NCBI GenBank assembly: GCA_017550035.1 | Contig: JAFYLS010000079.1 | Span: 65,925-102,222 of the forward strand | DNA length: 36,298 nt | Reading direction: 5' to 3' | DNA from: Clostridia bacterium | GTDB lineage: Bacteria; Bacillota; Clostridia; Christensenellales; Aristaeellaceae | Part shown: positions 1 to 8,029 of the stretch, piece after piece | How the letters are laid out: each line of letters begins with the position of its first letter | Numbering within the stretch: the first letter of the stretch is position 1 | The notes under the pieces: model-generated | Database searches by the model: none | What the model saw: the letters and a program-made list of their open reading frames with translations, nothing else | What the model was told of the DNA's origin: nothing | Translations under genes and position numbers: made by a program

Positions 1-28
1 CCGCCTGTCTGCAAACAGGCGGATTTTT
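1..28 (+). terminator. intrinsic terminator hairpin upstream of metK
   Basis: An 8-bp perfect stem CCGCCTGT/ACAGGCGG (1-8 and 15-22) encloses the 6-nt loop CTGCAA and is followed by ATTTTT. It either ends a gene to the left of the window or is the expression platform of a metK leader whose aptamer lies outside. Positions 29-104 show no convincing sigma-A promoter and no S-box-like structure. Confidence 0.8.
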
Positions 29-104
29 CTGTTTTCATCTCTTTAAGGTATTTTGTGCATGTACATTTTTCTTCTACCGACCCGTAGCAAAAGGAGCTGC
101 AAAA

Positions 105-1280
105 ATGAGAAGACTGTTTACTTCCGAATCTGTTACTGAAGGGCATCCCGATAAAATCTGCGACCAGATTTCCGACGCCGTTCTGGACGCAATTCTGGAA
201 AAGGATCCCAAGGCCCGCGTAGCCTGCGAAACCTGCACCACCACCGGTCTTGTGATGGTTATGGGCGAAATTACCACGGATACTTACGTATCCATTGCTG
301 ACGTGGCCCGTCAGGTGGTGGTGGATATCGGCTATGACCGTGCCAAGAAGGGCTTCGACGGCTATTCCTGCTCTGTGCTGACCACCATTCATGAACAGAG
401 CCCGGATATTGCCATGGGTGTGGACGCCGCACTTGAAACCCGCGATGAAAACAAGAACGATACCGGCGCCGGTGATCAGGGTATGATGTTCGGCTTTGCC
501 TGCAATGAAACCCCTGAAATGATGCCTATGCCCATTGCACTGGCTCACCGCATTACCCGCAAGATGGCCGAAGTGCGTAAGAACGGCACCTGCCCCTGGA
601 TGCGTCCTGACGGCAAGGCACAGGTAACTGTGGCTTACGAAGGCAATACCCCTGTTTCTGTGGATGCTGTGGTGCTTTCTACTCAGCATGATGAACAGGT
701 GACCCATGAAGAAATCGAAAAGCAGATGATCGAACTGGTCATCAAGCAGGTGATTCCCGCCGAACTGCTTCATGAAGATACCAAGTACTATGTCAATCCC
801 ACCGGCCGTTTTGTGCTGGGCGGCCCTGCGGGCGATACCGGTCTGACCGGCCGCAAGATCATCGTGGACACTTACGGCGGATACGCCCCTCACGGCGGCG
901 GCGCTTTCTCCGGTAAGGATCCCACCAAGGTGGACCGCAGCGCAGCTTATGCAGCCCGTCATGCTGCCAAGAATATCGTGGCAGCCGGTCTGGCTGATCA
1001 GTGCGAAGTGGCTCTGGCTTATGCCATCGGCGTTGCGAAGCCCGTCAGCTTCATGGTGGACACCCGCGGCACCGGTAAGATTGCAGACGAAAAGATCGCA
1101 GCCATCATCGAACAGGTGTTTGATATGCGTCCCGACGCCATCATTGAGCGCCTGAATCTGCGCCGGCCTATCTATCGTCAGACCGCTGCATACGGTCATT
1201 TCGGCCGCATGGATGTGGAACTGCCCTGGGAAAACACGGAGTATGTAGAAGAAATTCGTGCACTTGCTGCGAAAATGTAA
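105..1280 (+). CDS. metK: S-adenosylmethionine synthetase (MetK)
   Basis: The enzyme makes S-adenosylmethionine from methionine and ATP in the cytosol, normally as a homotetramer. The 391-residue product has the usual full length. Visible motifs are the N-terminal HPDK (residues 14-17) that contacts ATP, the GAGDQG signature (121-126) and the glycine-rich loop [16 protein letters not shown] (264-279). The ATG at 105 has AAGGAG eight bases upstream (91-96). Codon use is strongly biased to C-ending and GAA/AAG codons, as expected for a highly expressed housekeeping gene. It appears monocistronic: a hairpin lies before it and a terminator about 70 bp after it. Confidence 0.98.
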   Translation: MRRLFTSESVTEGHPDKICDQISDAVLDAILEKDPKARVACETCTTTGLVMVMGEITTDTYVSIADVARQVVVDIGYDRAKKGFDGYSCSVLTTIHEQSPDIAMGVDAALETRDENKNDTGAGDQGMMFGFACNETPEMMPMPIALAHRITRKMAEVRKNGTCPWMRPDGKAQVTVAYEGNTPVSVDAVVLSTQHDEQVTHEEIEKQMIELVIKQVIPAELLHEDTKYYVNPTGRFVLGGPAGDTGLTGRKIIVDTYGGYAPHGGGAFSGKDPTKVDRSAAYAARHAAKNIVAAGLADQCEVALAYAIGVAKPVSFMVDTRGTGKIADEKIAAIIEQVFDMRPDAIIERLNLRRPIYRQTAAYGHFGRMDVELPWENTEYVEEIRALAAKM

Positions 1281-1338
1281 AAGATTACGCAAATATTAAG
1301 AAAATTTTCATAATACTCTCGCAAATATTACTAAAGTG

Positions 1339-1347
1339 TGTTATAAT
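1339..1347 (+). promoter_or_regulatory. extended -10 promoter for the methyltransferase-like gene
   Basis: TGTTATAAT is a perfect extended -10 element (TGnTATAAT). The -35 position about 17 bp upstream (TCGCAA) is poor, which extended -10 promoters tolerate. The predicted start near 1354 falls inside the following terminator stem, so transcripts from this promoter would not form the whole hairpin while readthrough from metK would. Confidence 0.55.
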
Positions 1348-1376
1348 CGTCGTGCCGAAAGGTGCGGCGATTTTTT
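1347..1376 (+). terminator. intrinsic terminator of metK
   Basis: A 10-bp stem TCGTCGTGCC/GGTGCGGCGA (with G-T pairs) is capped by a GAAA tetraloop at 1357-1360 and followed by six T (1371-1376). It overlaps the -10 box of the next promoter by one base. Confidence 0.85.
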
Positions 1377-1416
1377 CTTACGAGTTTTTTATAGAAATAT
1401 TGAGCGAGGAAACCAC

Positions 1417-1980
1417 ATGATTTTCAAGCAGCAAACAGCTTACAATGTCCCCAATGTCATGGCAGGGCGCATGCCTGTGCGGCCGGATTATGCACAGCGC
1501 GCCGTGTTGAAATGGGCAACCGTTGAGGAATATGACCGCATTCTGGATGTAGATTGCACAAAAGGCGCCCTTCTTGGGGCATTGGAAGAGCAGTACCGTG
1601 TGCGTTTGTGCGGACTGTGCCAGAGTGCACAGATGGCTCGTGCTGTGCGGGATGATTTCCCAGGCAGCAGTATCGTATATGCAAAGCCGCTTGATATTCC
1701 TTTCCGTAGCGAATCTTTTGATGAAGTATTTGTTACACGCAATACTGCGGTGAATTGCGCAGAAGATCCTTTGCAGGAAATTTTGCGTGTACTACGTCCC
1801 GGCGGACAGCTGGTGATTGCCTGCCGCGGTCTGCGTATGTTTTTCGCAGACAGCGAACCGGAAATGGATAAGCGTGTTTTGATGCGTGCTTTGCAAAGCG
1901 CCGGTTTCAAGGATGTATCCTGGCGCAGCGCAGGCCTGTGCGGCGTAATCATCGGGTGGAAGCCGGGAAAAGTGCAGTAA
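1417..1980 (+). CDS. class I SAM-dependent methyltransferase-like protein, divergent motif I
   Basis: This is a 187-residue protein with a Rossmann-type methyltransferase pattern: motif I region ILDVDCTKG (42-50), an acidic segment DIPFRSESFDEVFV at about 92-105, and LRVLRPGGQLVIA as the motif III/post-III strand. This resembles the methyltransferase type 11 (UbiE/SmtA-like) fold. Motif I normally reads vLDvGcGtG; here the first two glycines are replaced (D-C-T-K-G), so SAM binding is uncertain. The reading frame is open back to 1336, but that stretch contains the metK terminator. The ATG at 1417 has GAGCGAGGA just upstream. The gene lies between its own extended -10 promoter and a strong terminator, so it is a single transcription unit. 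The substrate is unknown. Confidence 0.75.
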   Translation: MIFKQQTAYNVPNVMAGRMPVRPDYAQRAVLKWATVEEYDRILDVDCTKGALLGALEEQYRVRLCGLCQSAQMARAVRDDFPGSSIVYAKPLDIPFRSESFDEVFVTRNTAVNCAEDPLQEILRVLRPGGQLVIACRGLRMFFADSEPEMDKRVLMRALQSAGFKDVSWRSAGLCGVIIGWKPGKVQ

Positions 1981-1997
1981 ACTCCAAAAAACATACA

Positions 1998-2029
1998 AAC
2001 GTCTTGCATATGCAGGACGTTATTTTTTT
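1998..2029 (+). terminator. intrinsic terminator
   Basis: A 10-bp stem AACGTCTTGC/GCAGGACGTT with loop ATAT is followed by ATTTTTTT. It ends the methyltransferase-like transcript. Confidence 0.92.
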
Positions 2030-2064
2030 GATCTATGCCGGGTGATGCTGAAACATAGGTCTGC

Positions 2065-2093
2065 TTGACAGGGCATATACCCTATGGTAAGAT
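2065..2093 (+). promoter_or_regulatory. sigma-A-type promoter for the CDF transporter
   Basis: A consensus -35 TTGACA (2065-2070), a 17-bp spacer and -10 TAAGAT (2088-2093) predict a start near 2100. This rules out the upstream in-frame ATG at 2084 as the start of the transporter. Confidence 0.8.
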
Positions 2094-2164
2094 GCAGTGG
2101 AGCCATGATGCTGTGCAGCATCCTGGCTTTTGCTTGCGAAAGAAACAGGAAAGGGATGAAGAAC

Positions 2165-3340
2165 ATGATACAGTTCCTCATTCGTCGTTTTGTGAAGAAT
2201 GCGGAAAATTATCAGGAGCAGAAGGTCCGTGCGGCTTACGGCACTTTGGGCTCTTTGACGGGAATGATTCTCAATCTTATACTGGCCGGTATGAAGATTC
2301 TGCTGGGTGTTGTGACGGGTTCTGTTGCCGTAACGGCAGACGGCGTCAACAATCTGTCGGATGCGGGTGGTTCTCTTGTGGCGCTGCTGTCTGTGCAGCT
2401 GGCGCAGAAACCTTATGATGATGATCATCCTTTCGGTCATGGGCGTATTGAATATCTGGGCGCTCTGGCGGTGGGATGTCTGATCGCCGTGTTCGGCGTG
2501 GAACTGATGGGAACAGGTATCAAGAGCATCCTGAATCCCGGAGAACTGGTTATTTCGCCTCTTTCCATGGGGCTGATGGTGCTGGGTGCGCTGGTCAAAC
2601 TGTGGATGTGGCATTTCTATACCTACATTGGCAAGAAAACGGATAATCCTACCTTGATCGCCGCAGGTCAGGACAGTCTGAGCGACTCCGTGGCGACCGG
2701 CGCTGTTGTGCTTTCCATGGGTGTGATTCTGTTCTTTGGCTGGCCTGTGGATGGTTATGTAGGTGTTGCGGTTGCGCTGCTGGTATTAAAGGCTGCGTGG
2801 GAAGTGCTCAGGGATACCGTCAACCGCCTGCTTGGCGGAAAGCCTGATCAGGAAATGGGCGAACGGATTCTGAATATGCTGAAAAAGTACCCTGAAATTC
2901 TGGGCGTGCATGATTTTGTGCTGCACGATTACGGTCCCGGACGCTGTATGGCTTCCATTCATGCCGAAGTGAGCGCTGAGAGCAATATTGTGGAAATTCA
3001 TGAAGTAATTGACCGTGCCGAGCGGGAAATTGCTGCAGAAATGCATTTGCCCATCTGCATTCATATGGATCCTATTGTGGTGGGGGATGAAGATACCGAA
3101 AAAGTGAAGGTTCAGCTGGAAAGCATCCTTTCGGGCATGAATCCTCCCTTGAAAATGCATGATTTCAGACGTGTTCCGGGTGAAAAGCAGATCAATTTGA
3201 TATTTGATGTGCTGCTGCCCGTGCAGGTAAAGGACATTAAGAAGGTGGAAGGCGAAATTGCTGCTGCTGCCCGGAAGCTGGATGCACGTTATCAGTGCGT
3301 GATTCATTTTGATCTGGACTATTTTTCTCATGATGCCTGA
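2165..3340 (+). CDS. cation diffusion facilitator transporter, probably Mn2+ efflux
   Basis: This is a membrane antiporter of the CDF family with about six transmembrane helices and a cytosolic C-terminal domain. The histidine-rich loop DDDHPFGHGRIEYLG follows TM2. The metal site can be read as DGVNNLSD in TM2 and DSLSD in TM5, i.e. Asn/Asp plus Asp/Asp. As I recall, that is the pattern of streptococcal Mn2+ exporters (MntE), whereas Zn2+ CDFs usually carry a His in TM5. The C-terminal part is longer than in YiiP and seems to hold a second regulatory module after residue ~310. The start is ambiguous between 2156 (MKNMIQ...) and 2165 (MIQFLIRRF). I chose 2165 because AAAGGG at 2150-2155 is better spaced and family members commonly begin with this hydrophobic/basic motif. 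The gene has its own promoter. Confidence 0.88.
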   Translation: MIQFLIRRFVKNAENYQEQKVRAAYGTLGSLTGMILNLILAGMKILLGVVTGSVAVTADGVNNLSDAGGSLVALLSVQLAQKPYDDDHPFGHGRIEYLGALAVGCLIAVFGVELMGTGIKSILNPGELVISPLSMGLMVLGALVKLWMWHFYTYIGKKTDNPTLIAAGQDSLSDSVATGAVVLSMGVILFFGWPVDGYVGVAVALLVLKAAWEVLRDTVNRLLGGKPDQEMGERILNMLKKYPEILGVHDFVLHDYGPGRCMASIHAEVSAESNIVEIHEVIDRAEREIAAEMHLPICIHMDPIVVGDEDTEKVKVQLESILSGMNPPLKMHDFRRVPGEKQINLIFDVLLPVQVKDIKKVEGEIAAAARKLDARYQCVIHFDLDYFSHDA

Positions 3341-3358
3341 AACTGAAAAAGAAATTGC

Positions 3359-3387
3359 TTGCCATCCGCGCAAAAAGCGGTTACAAT
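3359..3387 (+). promoter_or_regulatory. sigma-A-type promoter for the frr-polC operon
   Basis: TTGCCA (3359-3364), a 17-bp spacer and TACAAT (3382-3387) lie 38 bp before the frr start codon. No terminator is seen between here and polC, so this is probably the main promoter of a ten-kilobase operon. Confidence 0.75.
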
Positions 3388-3424
3388 AGAATAAGAATTA
3401 CCAAGGGACTGGAGGAATAACAAC

Positions 3425-3982
3425 ATGTATCGTAAAATCATTGAAGAATCCAAGACAAAGATGGAAAAAGCCCGTGATTTTTATCAGCAGGATATGCTGG
3501 CCCTGCGTGCAGGCCGCGCCAATCCTCAGATTCTGGATAAGATTGTGGTGGATTACTACGGCTCTCCCACGCCCCTGAAGCAGATGGGCAATATCAATGC
3601 GCCCGAACCCCGCATGCTGGTGATCTCCCTGTGGGATATCAAGGCCATTCCGCTGGTTGAAAAGGCCATCCAGAAGAGCGATCTGGGTCTGAACCCCTCC
3701 AACGACGGTAAGGTGATCCGTCTGGCTGTGCCGGAACTGAACGAAGAACGCCGCCGCGAACTGAGCAAGGTGGTCAAGAAGAGCGCTGAAGATGCCAAGG
3801 TCGCCGTGCGCAATACCCGTCGCGATGCCATGGAACACTTCAAGAAGATGAAGAAAGATTCCCTTATCACTGAAGACGATCAGCGTAAGGCAGAAGATGA
3901 ACTGCAGAAACTGACTGATGCCAAGATCAAGGAAATTGACAAGATCGCCGCCGATAAGGAAAAGGAGATCATGTCCGTTTGA
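3425..3982 (+). CDS. frr: ribosome recycling factor
   Basis: With EF-G the protein splits the post-termination ribosome. The length of 185 residues is exactly typical. The long helical N-terminal segment contains the conserved LRAGRANPQILDKIVVDYYG, and the C-terminal half is the Lys/Arg/Glu-rich three-helix bundle. GGAGGA at 3411-3416 precedes the ATG. In many Bacillota frr follows rpsB-tsf-pyrH; here it starts a transcription unit directly after a metal transporter. It overlaps the next ORF by 4 bp. Confidence 0.98.
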   Translation: MYRKIIEESKTKMEKARDFYQQDMLALRAGRANPQILDKIVVDYYGSPTPLKQMGNINAPEPRMLVISLWDIKAIPLVEKAIQKSDLGLNPSNDGKVIRLAVPELNEERRRELSKVVKKSAEDAKVAVRNTRRDAMEHFKKMKKDSLITEDDQRKAEDELQKLTDAKIKEIDKIAADKEKEIMSV

Positions 3983-4197
3983 CACTGAAAGAAGTACTTG
4001 GTTTTCCGCTGGTACAGGCGCTTGAGAGAATAAAATCTCTTGGGCTGCCTGTACCGGCAGTTGTTTATACGCTGCCAAACAGTCGAAAAGAAGCTGAAAC
4101 GCGGGAAGGACTTACGCCCCGCGTTATTGGCGTAAAAGAAAATACCTTGATCGTGTCTTATTTTCGTGATCAGTACCCCCCGGAGAAAGAGGATTGA
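3979..4197 (+). CDS. small conserved-context protein of unknown function between frr and uppS
   Basis: This 72-residue ORF starts with TTG at 3979, overlapping the frr stop (TTGA), with AAAGGAG at 3961-3967 inside the frr 3' end. The sequence begins MTLKEVLGFPLVQALERIKS and continues with alternating hydrophobic residues and a short basic/acidic stretch, ending in acidic residues. The pattern of a helix followed by two strands weakly recalls a single PASTA-like repeat, but I cannot assign it. It has no transmembrane segment. Tight coupling to frr and uppS on both sides supports a real gene. The GAGAAAGAGG near its end also provides the ribosome binding site of uppS. Confidence 0.6.
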   Translation: MTLKEVLGFPLVQALERIKSLGLPVPAVVYTLPNSRKEAETREGLTPRVIGVKENTLIVSYFRDQYPPEKED

Positions 4198-4199
4198 AC

Positions 4200-4919
4200 A
4201 TGGGAGACATAAGCATGCAGCAGACTTTGCCGCGCCACGTGGCCATCATTATGGATGGCAATGGGCGCTGGGCCAAAAAGAATAAACTTCGCGTTGCTCT
4301 GGGGCATCGCAAAGGTGTGGAGACGCTGCGGGAGATTATCCGTGAAAGCAGCGATTTGGGCATAGAAGCGCTGACTTTGTATGCTTTTTCTACGGAAAAC
4401 TGGAAGCGTGACCCGCAGGAAGTCGGTGCGCTGATGGATTTGCTGCTGGAGTTTTTTACGTCTGAAATTGATGAACTGGATGAAAAGAATGTCTGCATCC
4501 TGATTCTGGGGGATGTGGAGGCTATGCCGGAAAAGCAAAAGCAGGCGCTCTATAACGCCATGAGCCGCACCGGCAAAAATACGGGGCTGAAGCTGAATAT
4601 TGCAATCAATTACGGCGGACGCGCTGAAATTGCCCGTGCTGCCAGATTGATTGCACAGGATGTTGCAGACGGAAAGATCCGCGCAGAAGAGATTGATGAA
4701 AAGTTGGTAGCGTCGTATCTGTACACTCGCGATCTTCCGGATGTGGATTTGATGATTCGTACCAGCGGAGAGATGCGGCTCAGCAATTTCCTTTTGTACC
4801 AGTGTGCATATGCGGAGTTTGATTTTCCTGAAGTGCTCTGGCCGGACTTTACGCTGGCTGAATATCATAAGGCGCTGAATGCCTTTGGAAAACGTGAAAG
4901 AAGATTTGGAGGAAGGTAA
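4200..4919 (+). CDS. uppS: undecaprenyl diphosphate synthase (cis-prenyltransferase)
   Basis: It condenses isopentenyl diphosphate units onto farnesyl diphosphate in cis to form the C55 carrier lipid for peptidoglycan. The 239-residue product has the catalytic Asp19 in MDGNGRWA near the N-terminus and the RTSGEMRLSNFLLYQ substrate-binding motif near residue 187, followed by the conserved FPEVLWPDF. I chose ATG 4200 with AGAGG seven bases upstream. A TTG at 4194 and an ATG at 4215 (preceded by GGGAG) are also in frame. The gene is in operon with cdsA and dxr, which supply membrane lipid and isoprenoid precursors. Confidence 0.96.
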   Translation: MGDISMQQTLPRHVAIIMDGNGRWAKKNKLRVALGHRKGVETLREIIRESSDLGIEALTLYAFSTENWKRDPQEVGALMDLLLEFFTSEIDELDEKNVCILILGDVEAMPEKQKQALYNAMSRTGKNTGLKLNIAINYGGRAEIARAARLIAQDVADGKIRAEEIDEKLVASYLYTRDLPDVDLMIRTSGEMRLSNFLLYQCAYAEFDFPEVLWPDFTLAEYHKALNAFGKRERRFGGR

Positions 4920-4922
4920 AGC

Positions 4923-5729
4923 ATGGTCACGCGTACCGTAACCGGTGTGGTTCTTGCGGCAGTGCTGTTTACAGCTCTGGCGCTGGGCGGATGGTGGTTC
5001 TCCGTACTGTATATGGCGGCCATCGGCCTTTCTGTGTTTGAAATGCTTAAAGCGCTGAAGGCTGCAGGACATAAGCCCTGCATTTGGCCTATGGCGCTGT
5101 GCACGGCGCTGAGCTTGCCTTTGCTCACAATGGGGCTTGGAGAAAGCGCCGTGATCATGCCGCTGATGACTGCGGCCTGTATGATTACAGCCGCTGTAGT
5201 CATGTTCCGAAAAGATCCGAAGCTTGAGGATATTGTGGTTTCCGTACTGCCTCTGCTTGCAGTGGTTTTGCCCGGCATGTGCATGCTGGCTTTGTCCCGT
5301 GCGCTCAGCCGCGAAGTGGAACTGATGCTTATTCTGTTTTCCTTTGGTGTTCCGTTGATGGGAGATACGCTGGCATACTTTGGCGGGAGTATGCTTGGAA
5401 AGCATAAATTATGCCCGCAGGTAAGTCCCCAAAAGAGTGTGGAAGGCGCAGTGGCCGGTCTTTTCGGCAGCATGCTGTTTGCGTTGATCGTCTGGTTGAT
5501 TATCGGTACCCGCGTACAGCTTCCGCCCGTATGGCATGCGCTGGTATTGGGGCTGCTGGGCGGCGTTGCCGGTCAGCTGGGTGATTTGTTCGCATCTCTC
5601 ATCAAGCGCCATTGCGGCGTGAAGGATTATGGCAGCATTTTCCCCGGTCACGGCGGTATGATGGACCGTCTGGACAGCGTGTACTGGGCAACGGTTGTCA
5701 TGTATATTTACCTGATTTGGTTTATGTGA
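4923..5729 (+). CDS. cdsA: phosphatidate cytidylyltransferase (CDP-diglyceride synthase)
   Basis: An integral membrane enzyme making CDP-diacylglycerol from phosphatidate and CTP. The 268-residue sequence is highly hydrophobic with about seven or eight helices. The family signature SLIKRHCGVKDYGSIFPGHG followed by GMMDRLDS lies near residues 224-252, and GDTLAYFGGSMLGKHKLCPQVSPQKSVEG precedes it in two conserved pieces. Start ATG 4923 is preceded by TTTGGAGGAAGG at the uppS end, three bases after the uppS stop. Confidence 0.96.
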   Translation: MVTRTVTGVVLAAVLFTALALGGWWFSVLYMAAIGLSVFEMLKALKAAGHKPCIWPMALCTALSLPLLTMGLGESAVIMPLMTAACMITAAVVMFRKDPKLEDIVVSVLPLLAVVLPGMCMLALSRALSREVELMLILFSFGVPLMGDTLAYFGGSMLGKHKLCPQVSPQKSVEGAVAGLFGSMLFALIVWLIIGTRVQLPPVWHALVLGLLGGVAGQLGDLFASLIKRHCGVKDYGSIFPGHGGMMDRLDSVYWATVVMYIYLIWFM

Positions 5730-5737
5730 GGAACAAA

Positions 5738-6895
5738 ATGCATAAGATAGCTGTACTGGGGAGCACTGGTTCCATTGGTACTCAGGCGCTTGAAGTGGCG
5801 GCGCTGCACAGGGATAAAATTCAGATTACCGCTCTGACGGCTCATGGCAGCAGCGAAAAGCTGTTTGAGCAGGTACGTACTTTCCGTCCGCAGATTGCTG
5901 CGCTCACCGGAAAGGAAGTGCCCGTTCCGGAAGATCTGAAGTTTTGCCAGTGGTACTTTGGGCCTTCTGCTCTGGAGAAAGTGGCAGCGGAATGCGATGC
6001 GGAAAGTGTGCTTGTGTCCGTGATGGGCATGGTGGGACTTTCCGCTGTGCTTTCTGCACGAAAGCAGGGTAAGAAAGTGCTGCTTGCCAATAAAGAAGCC
6101 TTGGTAGCCGGCGGTCAGCTGGTGATGGATGTATGCCGCGATGAAAATGGGGAAAAGGTACTGTTGCCTGTAGACAGCGAGCACAGTGCAATTTTCCAAT
6201 GTCTGGAAGGCGCAAACGGAAATCCTGTTGAAGAAATTCTGCTTACCGCTTCCGGCGGGCCTTTCCGTAAATGGGAAAAACAGGATATCATGCATGCTAC
6301 GCTGGAACAGGCGCTGGGGCATCCTACCTGGAACATGGGCAGAAAGATCACAGTGGACAGTGCCTCCATGTTTAATAAAGCACTGGAGATCATTGAAGCC
6401 AAATGGCTGTTTGATGTGCCGGAAAACAAAATTCATGTACTTGTGCATCCCCAGAGCATTGTACATTCCGCTGTGCGCTTCCGTGATGGCGGCGTGATTG
6501 CGCAGATGGGCGTGCCGGATATGCGTTTGCCTATTCTGTATGCCATGACGTACCCGGTGCGCATGGAAACGGGCGCTAAGGATCTGGACCTTTCTGCTGT
6601 TGCTGCGCTGACTTTTGAAGAAGCGGATACGGAAAAGTTCCCCTCCATTACGCTTGCCCGCGAAGCACTTCGTGCAGAAGGCATCATGTGCTGCGTGCTG
6701 AATGCGGCTAACGAAGTGGCGGTGGATGCTTTCCTGAAAGAGCAGATTCGCTTTGGCGATATTTACTCGATCGTAAACGAAGTAATGAATAAAACGGAAA
6801 ACCGTGCCGTGAAGTGCCTGGATGATGTGCTTTCTGCAGATCAGCAGGCGCGTAAAATGGCATCCGGTGTGATTGAGCAACTGCTTCTCCGGTAA
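5738..6895 (+). CDS. dxr: 1-deoxy-D-xylulose 5-phosphate reductoisomerase
   Basis: It catalyses the first committed step of the MEP isoprenoid pathway, converting DXP to MEP with NADPH and a divalent metal. The 385-residue protein shows the NADPH-binding GSTGSIG (7-13), LANKEALVAGG near residue 116, the metal/substrate motif VDSEHSA near 145 and GHPTWNMG. I placed the start at ATG 5738, eight bases after the cdsA stop, with GTGAGGA upstream; the frame is open further upstream but inside cdsA. With ispG, two genes downstream, it shows the cell uses the MEP route. Confidence 0.97.
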   Translation: MHKIAVLGSTGSIGTQALEVAALHRDKIQITALTAHGSSEKLFEQVRTFRPQIAALTGKEVPVPEDLKFCQWYFGPSALEKVAAECDAESVLVSVMGMVGLSAVLSARKQGKKVLLANKEALVAGGQLVMDVCRDENGEKVLLPVDSEHSAIFQCLEGANGNPVEEILLTASGGPFRKWEKQDIMHATLEQALGHPTWNMGRKITVDSASMFNKALEIIEAKWLFDVPENKIHVLVHPQSIVHSAVRFRDGGVIAQMGVPDMRLPILYAMTYPVRMETGAKDLDLSAVAALTFEEADTEKFPSITLAREALRAEGIMCCVLNAANEVAVDAFLKEQIRFGDIYSIVNEVMNKTENRAVKCLDDVLSADQQARKMASGVIEQLLLR

Positions 6896-6917
6896 TTGAA
6901 ACTGCAAGGAGTTTTTC

Positions 6918-8012
6918 ATGACGATCTTTTTTGTGCTGGCAGCATTGCTGCTGCTTGGCATTATGGTAATGGTTCATGAATGCGGACATTTTTTTGCTGC
7001 ACGCCTGACCGGTATTCCGGTGAAAGGTTTCGGCATCGGCTTTGGCCCCAAACTGCTTTCGTGGAAAAGCAAAAAGACAGAAACAGAATATGTGCTGCGT
7101 CTGATTCCTGCGGGTGGTTACTGCTCTTTCTATGGGGAAGACGAAGTAGACGGAAAAGGGAAGAACGATCCCCGAAATCTGAACAATGCCGCTGTGTGGA
7201 AGCGTCTGCTCACGATTTTGATGGGGCCGGTCATGAACTTTGTGCTGGCCTTCGTGGTGGCAGTGGGCGTGTTCATGTCCATCGGAGAAACGGTGGATGT
7301 GCGCTATGGCTATGTGCACATTGAAAGTGTTGTGGACGGCGGTGCGGCCCAGGAAGCCGGCATTTTGCCTGGCGACAAGATCGTTATGATCAACGATCAG
7401 GATATGATGGGCCTGGCGGATGACGGAGAGCAGTTCAAAGCGCTCTCTATGATCGATTCCTTCCGGGAGGGCGATGAACCGCTGAAAATGACCGTGGAAA
7501 GAAACGGTACCTTAACGGATGTGTTTCTTGCTCCCAGATTGGATCTGGCGGAAAACCGGATGATGGTGGGTATTTCCTGCAGGATTGATCTGGAAGAAAT
7601 CAAAGAAGACTGTTCACTTCCCCGTGCCGTTAAATTGAGCGCAGATTACTGCGTGACGACCGGCGGGCTGATTCTGGATGCACTCAAGGGATTGGTAACT
7701 ACCGGGAAAGGACTGGATGAAACCGGCGGGCCTGTTCGGATTATCGAAACGATTACCACTGCGACCCGCGATTATGGGTTCCTTGCGTACCTGGAACTGC
7801 TGATTGCTATTTCTGTAAACCTGGGGCTTGTGAACCTTCTGCCCATCCCGGGACTGGACGGAAGCCGTGCGGTATTCCTTCTGATCGAAGGCATATTCCG
7901 TAAGCCTGTTCCCCGGAATGTGGAAGCCTATATTCATCTGGCGGGCTATATGGTACTCTTTGGTATTCTGATTTTCTTTACCTATCGTGATATACTCCAT
8001 CTGTTCCGATAA
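6918..8012 (+). CDS. rseP: RIP metalloprotease, site-2 protease RseP/RasP family
   Basis: An intramembrane zinc protease that cleaves membrane-bound anti-sigma factors and signal peptide remnants. The active-site HECGH (His20, Glu21, His24) lies in the first transmembrane helix. One PDZ domain (about residues 115-200) sits between helices. The third metal ligand is in NLLPIPGLDG (306-315). Length 364 fits the Gram-positive RasP type with a single PDZ. AAGGAG precedes ATG 6918. The position between dxr and ispG is standard for Clostridia. Confidence 0.96.
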   Translation: MTIFFVLAALLLLGIMVMVHECGHFFAARLTGIPVKGFGIGFGPKLLSWKSKKTETEYVLRLIPAGGYCSFYGEDEVDGKGKNDPRNLNNAAVWKRLLTILMGPVMNFVLAFVVAVGVFMSIGETVDVRYGYVHIESVVDGGAAQEAGILPGDKIVMINDQDMMGLADDGEQFKALSMIDSFREGDEPLKMTVERNGTLTDVFLAPRLDLAENRMMVGISCRIDLEEIKEDCSLPRAVKLSADYCVTTGGLILDALKGLVTTGKGLDETGGPVRIIETITTATRDYGFLAYLELLIAISVNLGLVNLLPIPGLDGSRAVFLLIEGIFRKPVPRNVEAYIHLAGYMVLFGILIFFTYRDILHLFR

Positions 8013-8029
8013 ACAGGAGATGATTGTAC

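Noticed and set aside
29..104. SAM (S-box) riboswitch aptamer immediately upstream of metK
   Set aside because: The 76 bases are too short and show none of the conserved S-box stems; only a terminator hairpin precedes them.
2084..2164. Longer N-terminus for the CDF transporter (ATG 2084)
   Set aside because: The start lies inside the TTGACA-TAAGAT promoter, has no ribosome binding site and adds residues unlike the family.
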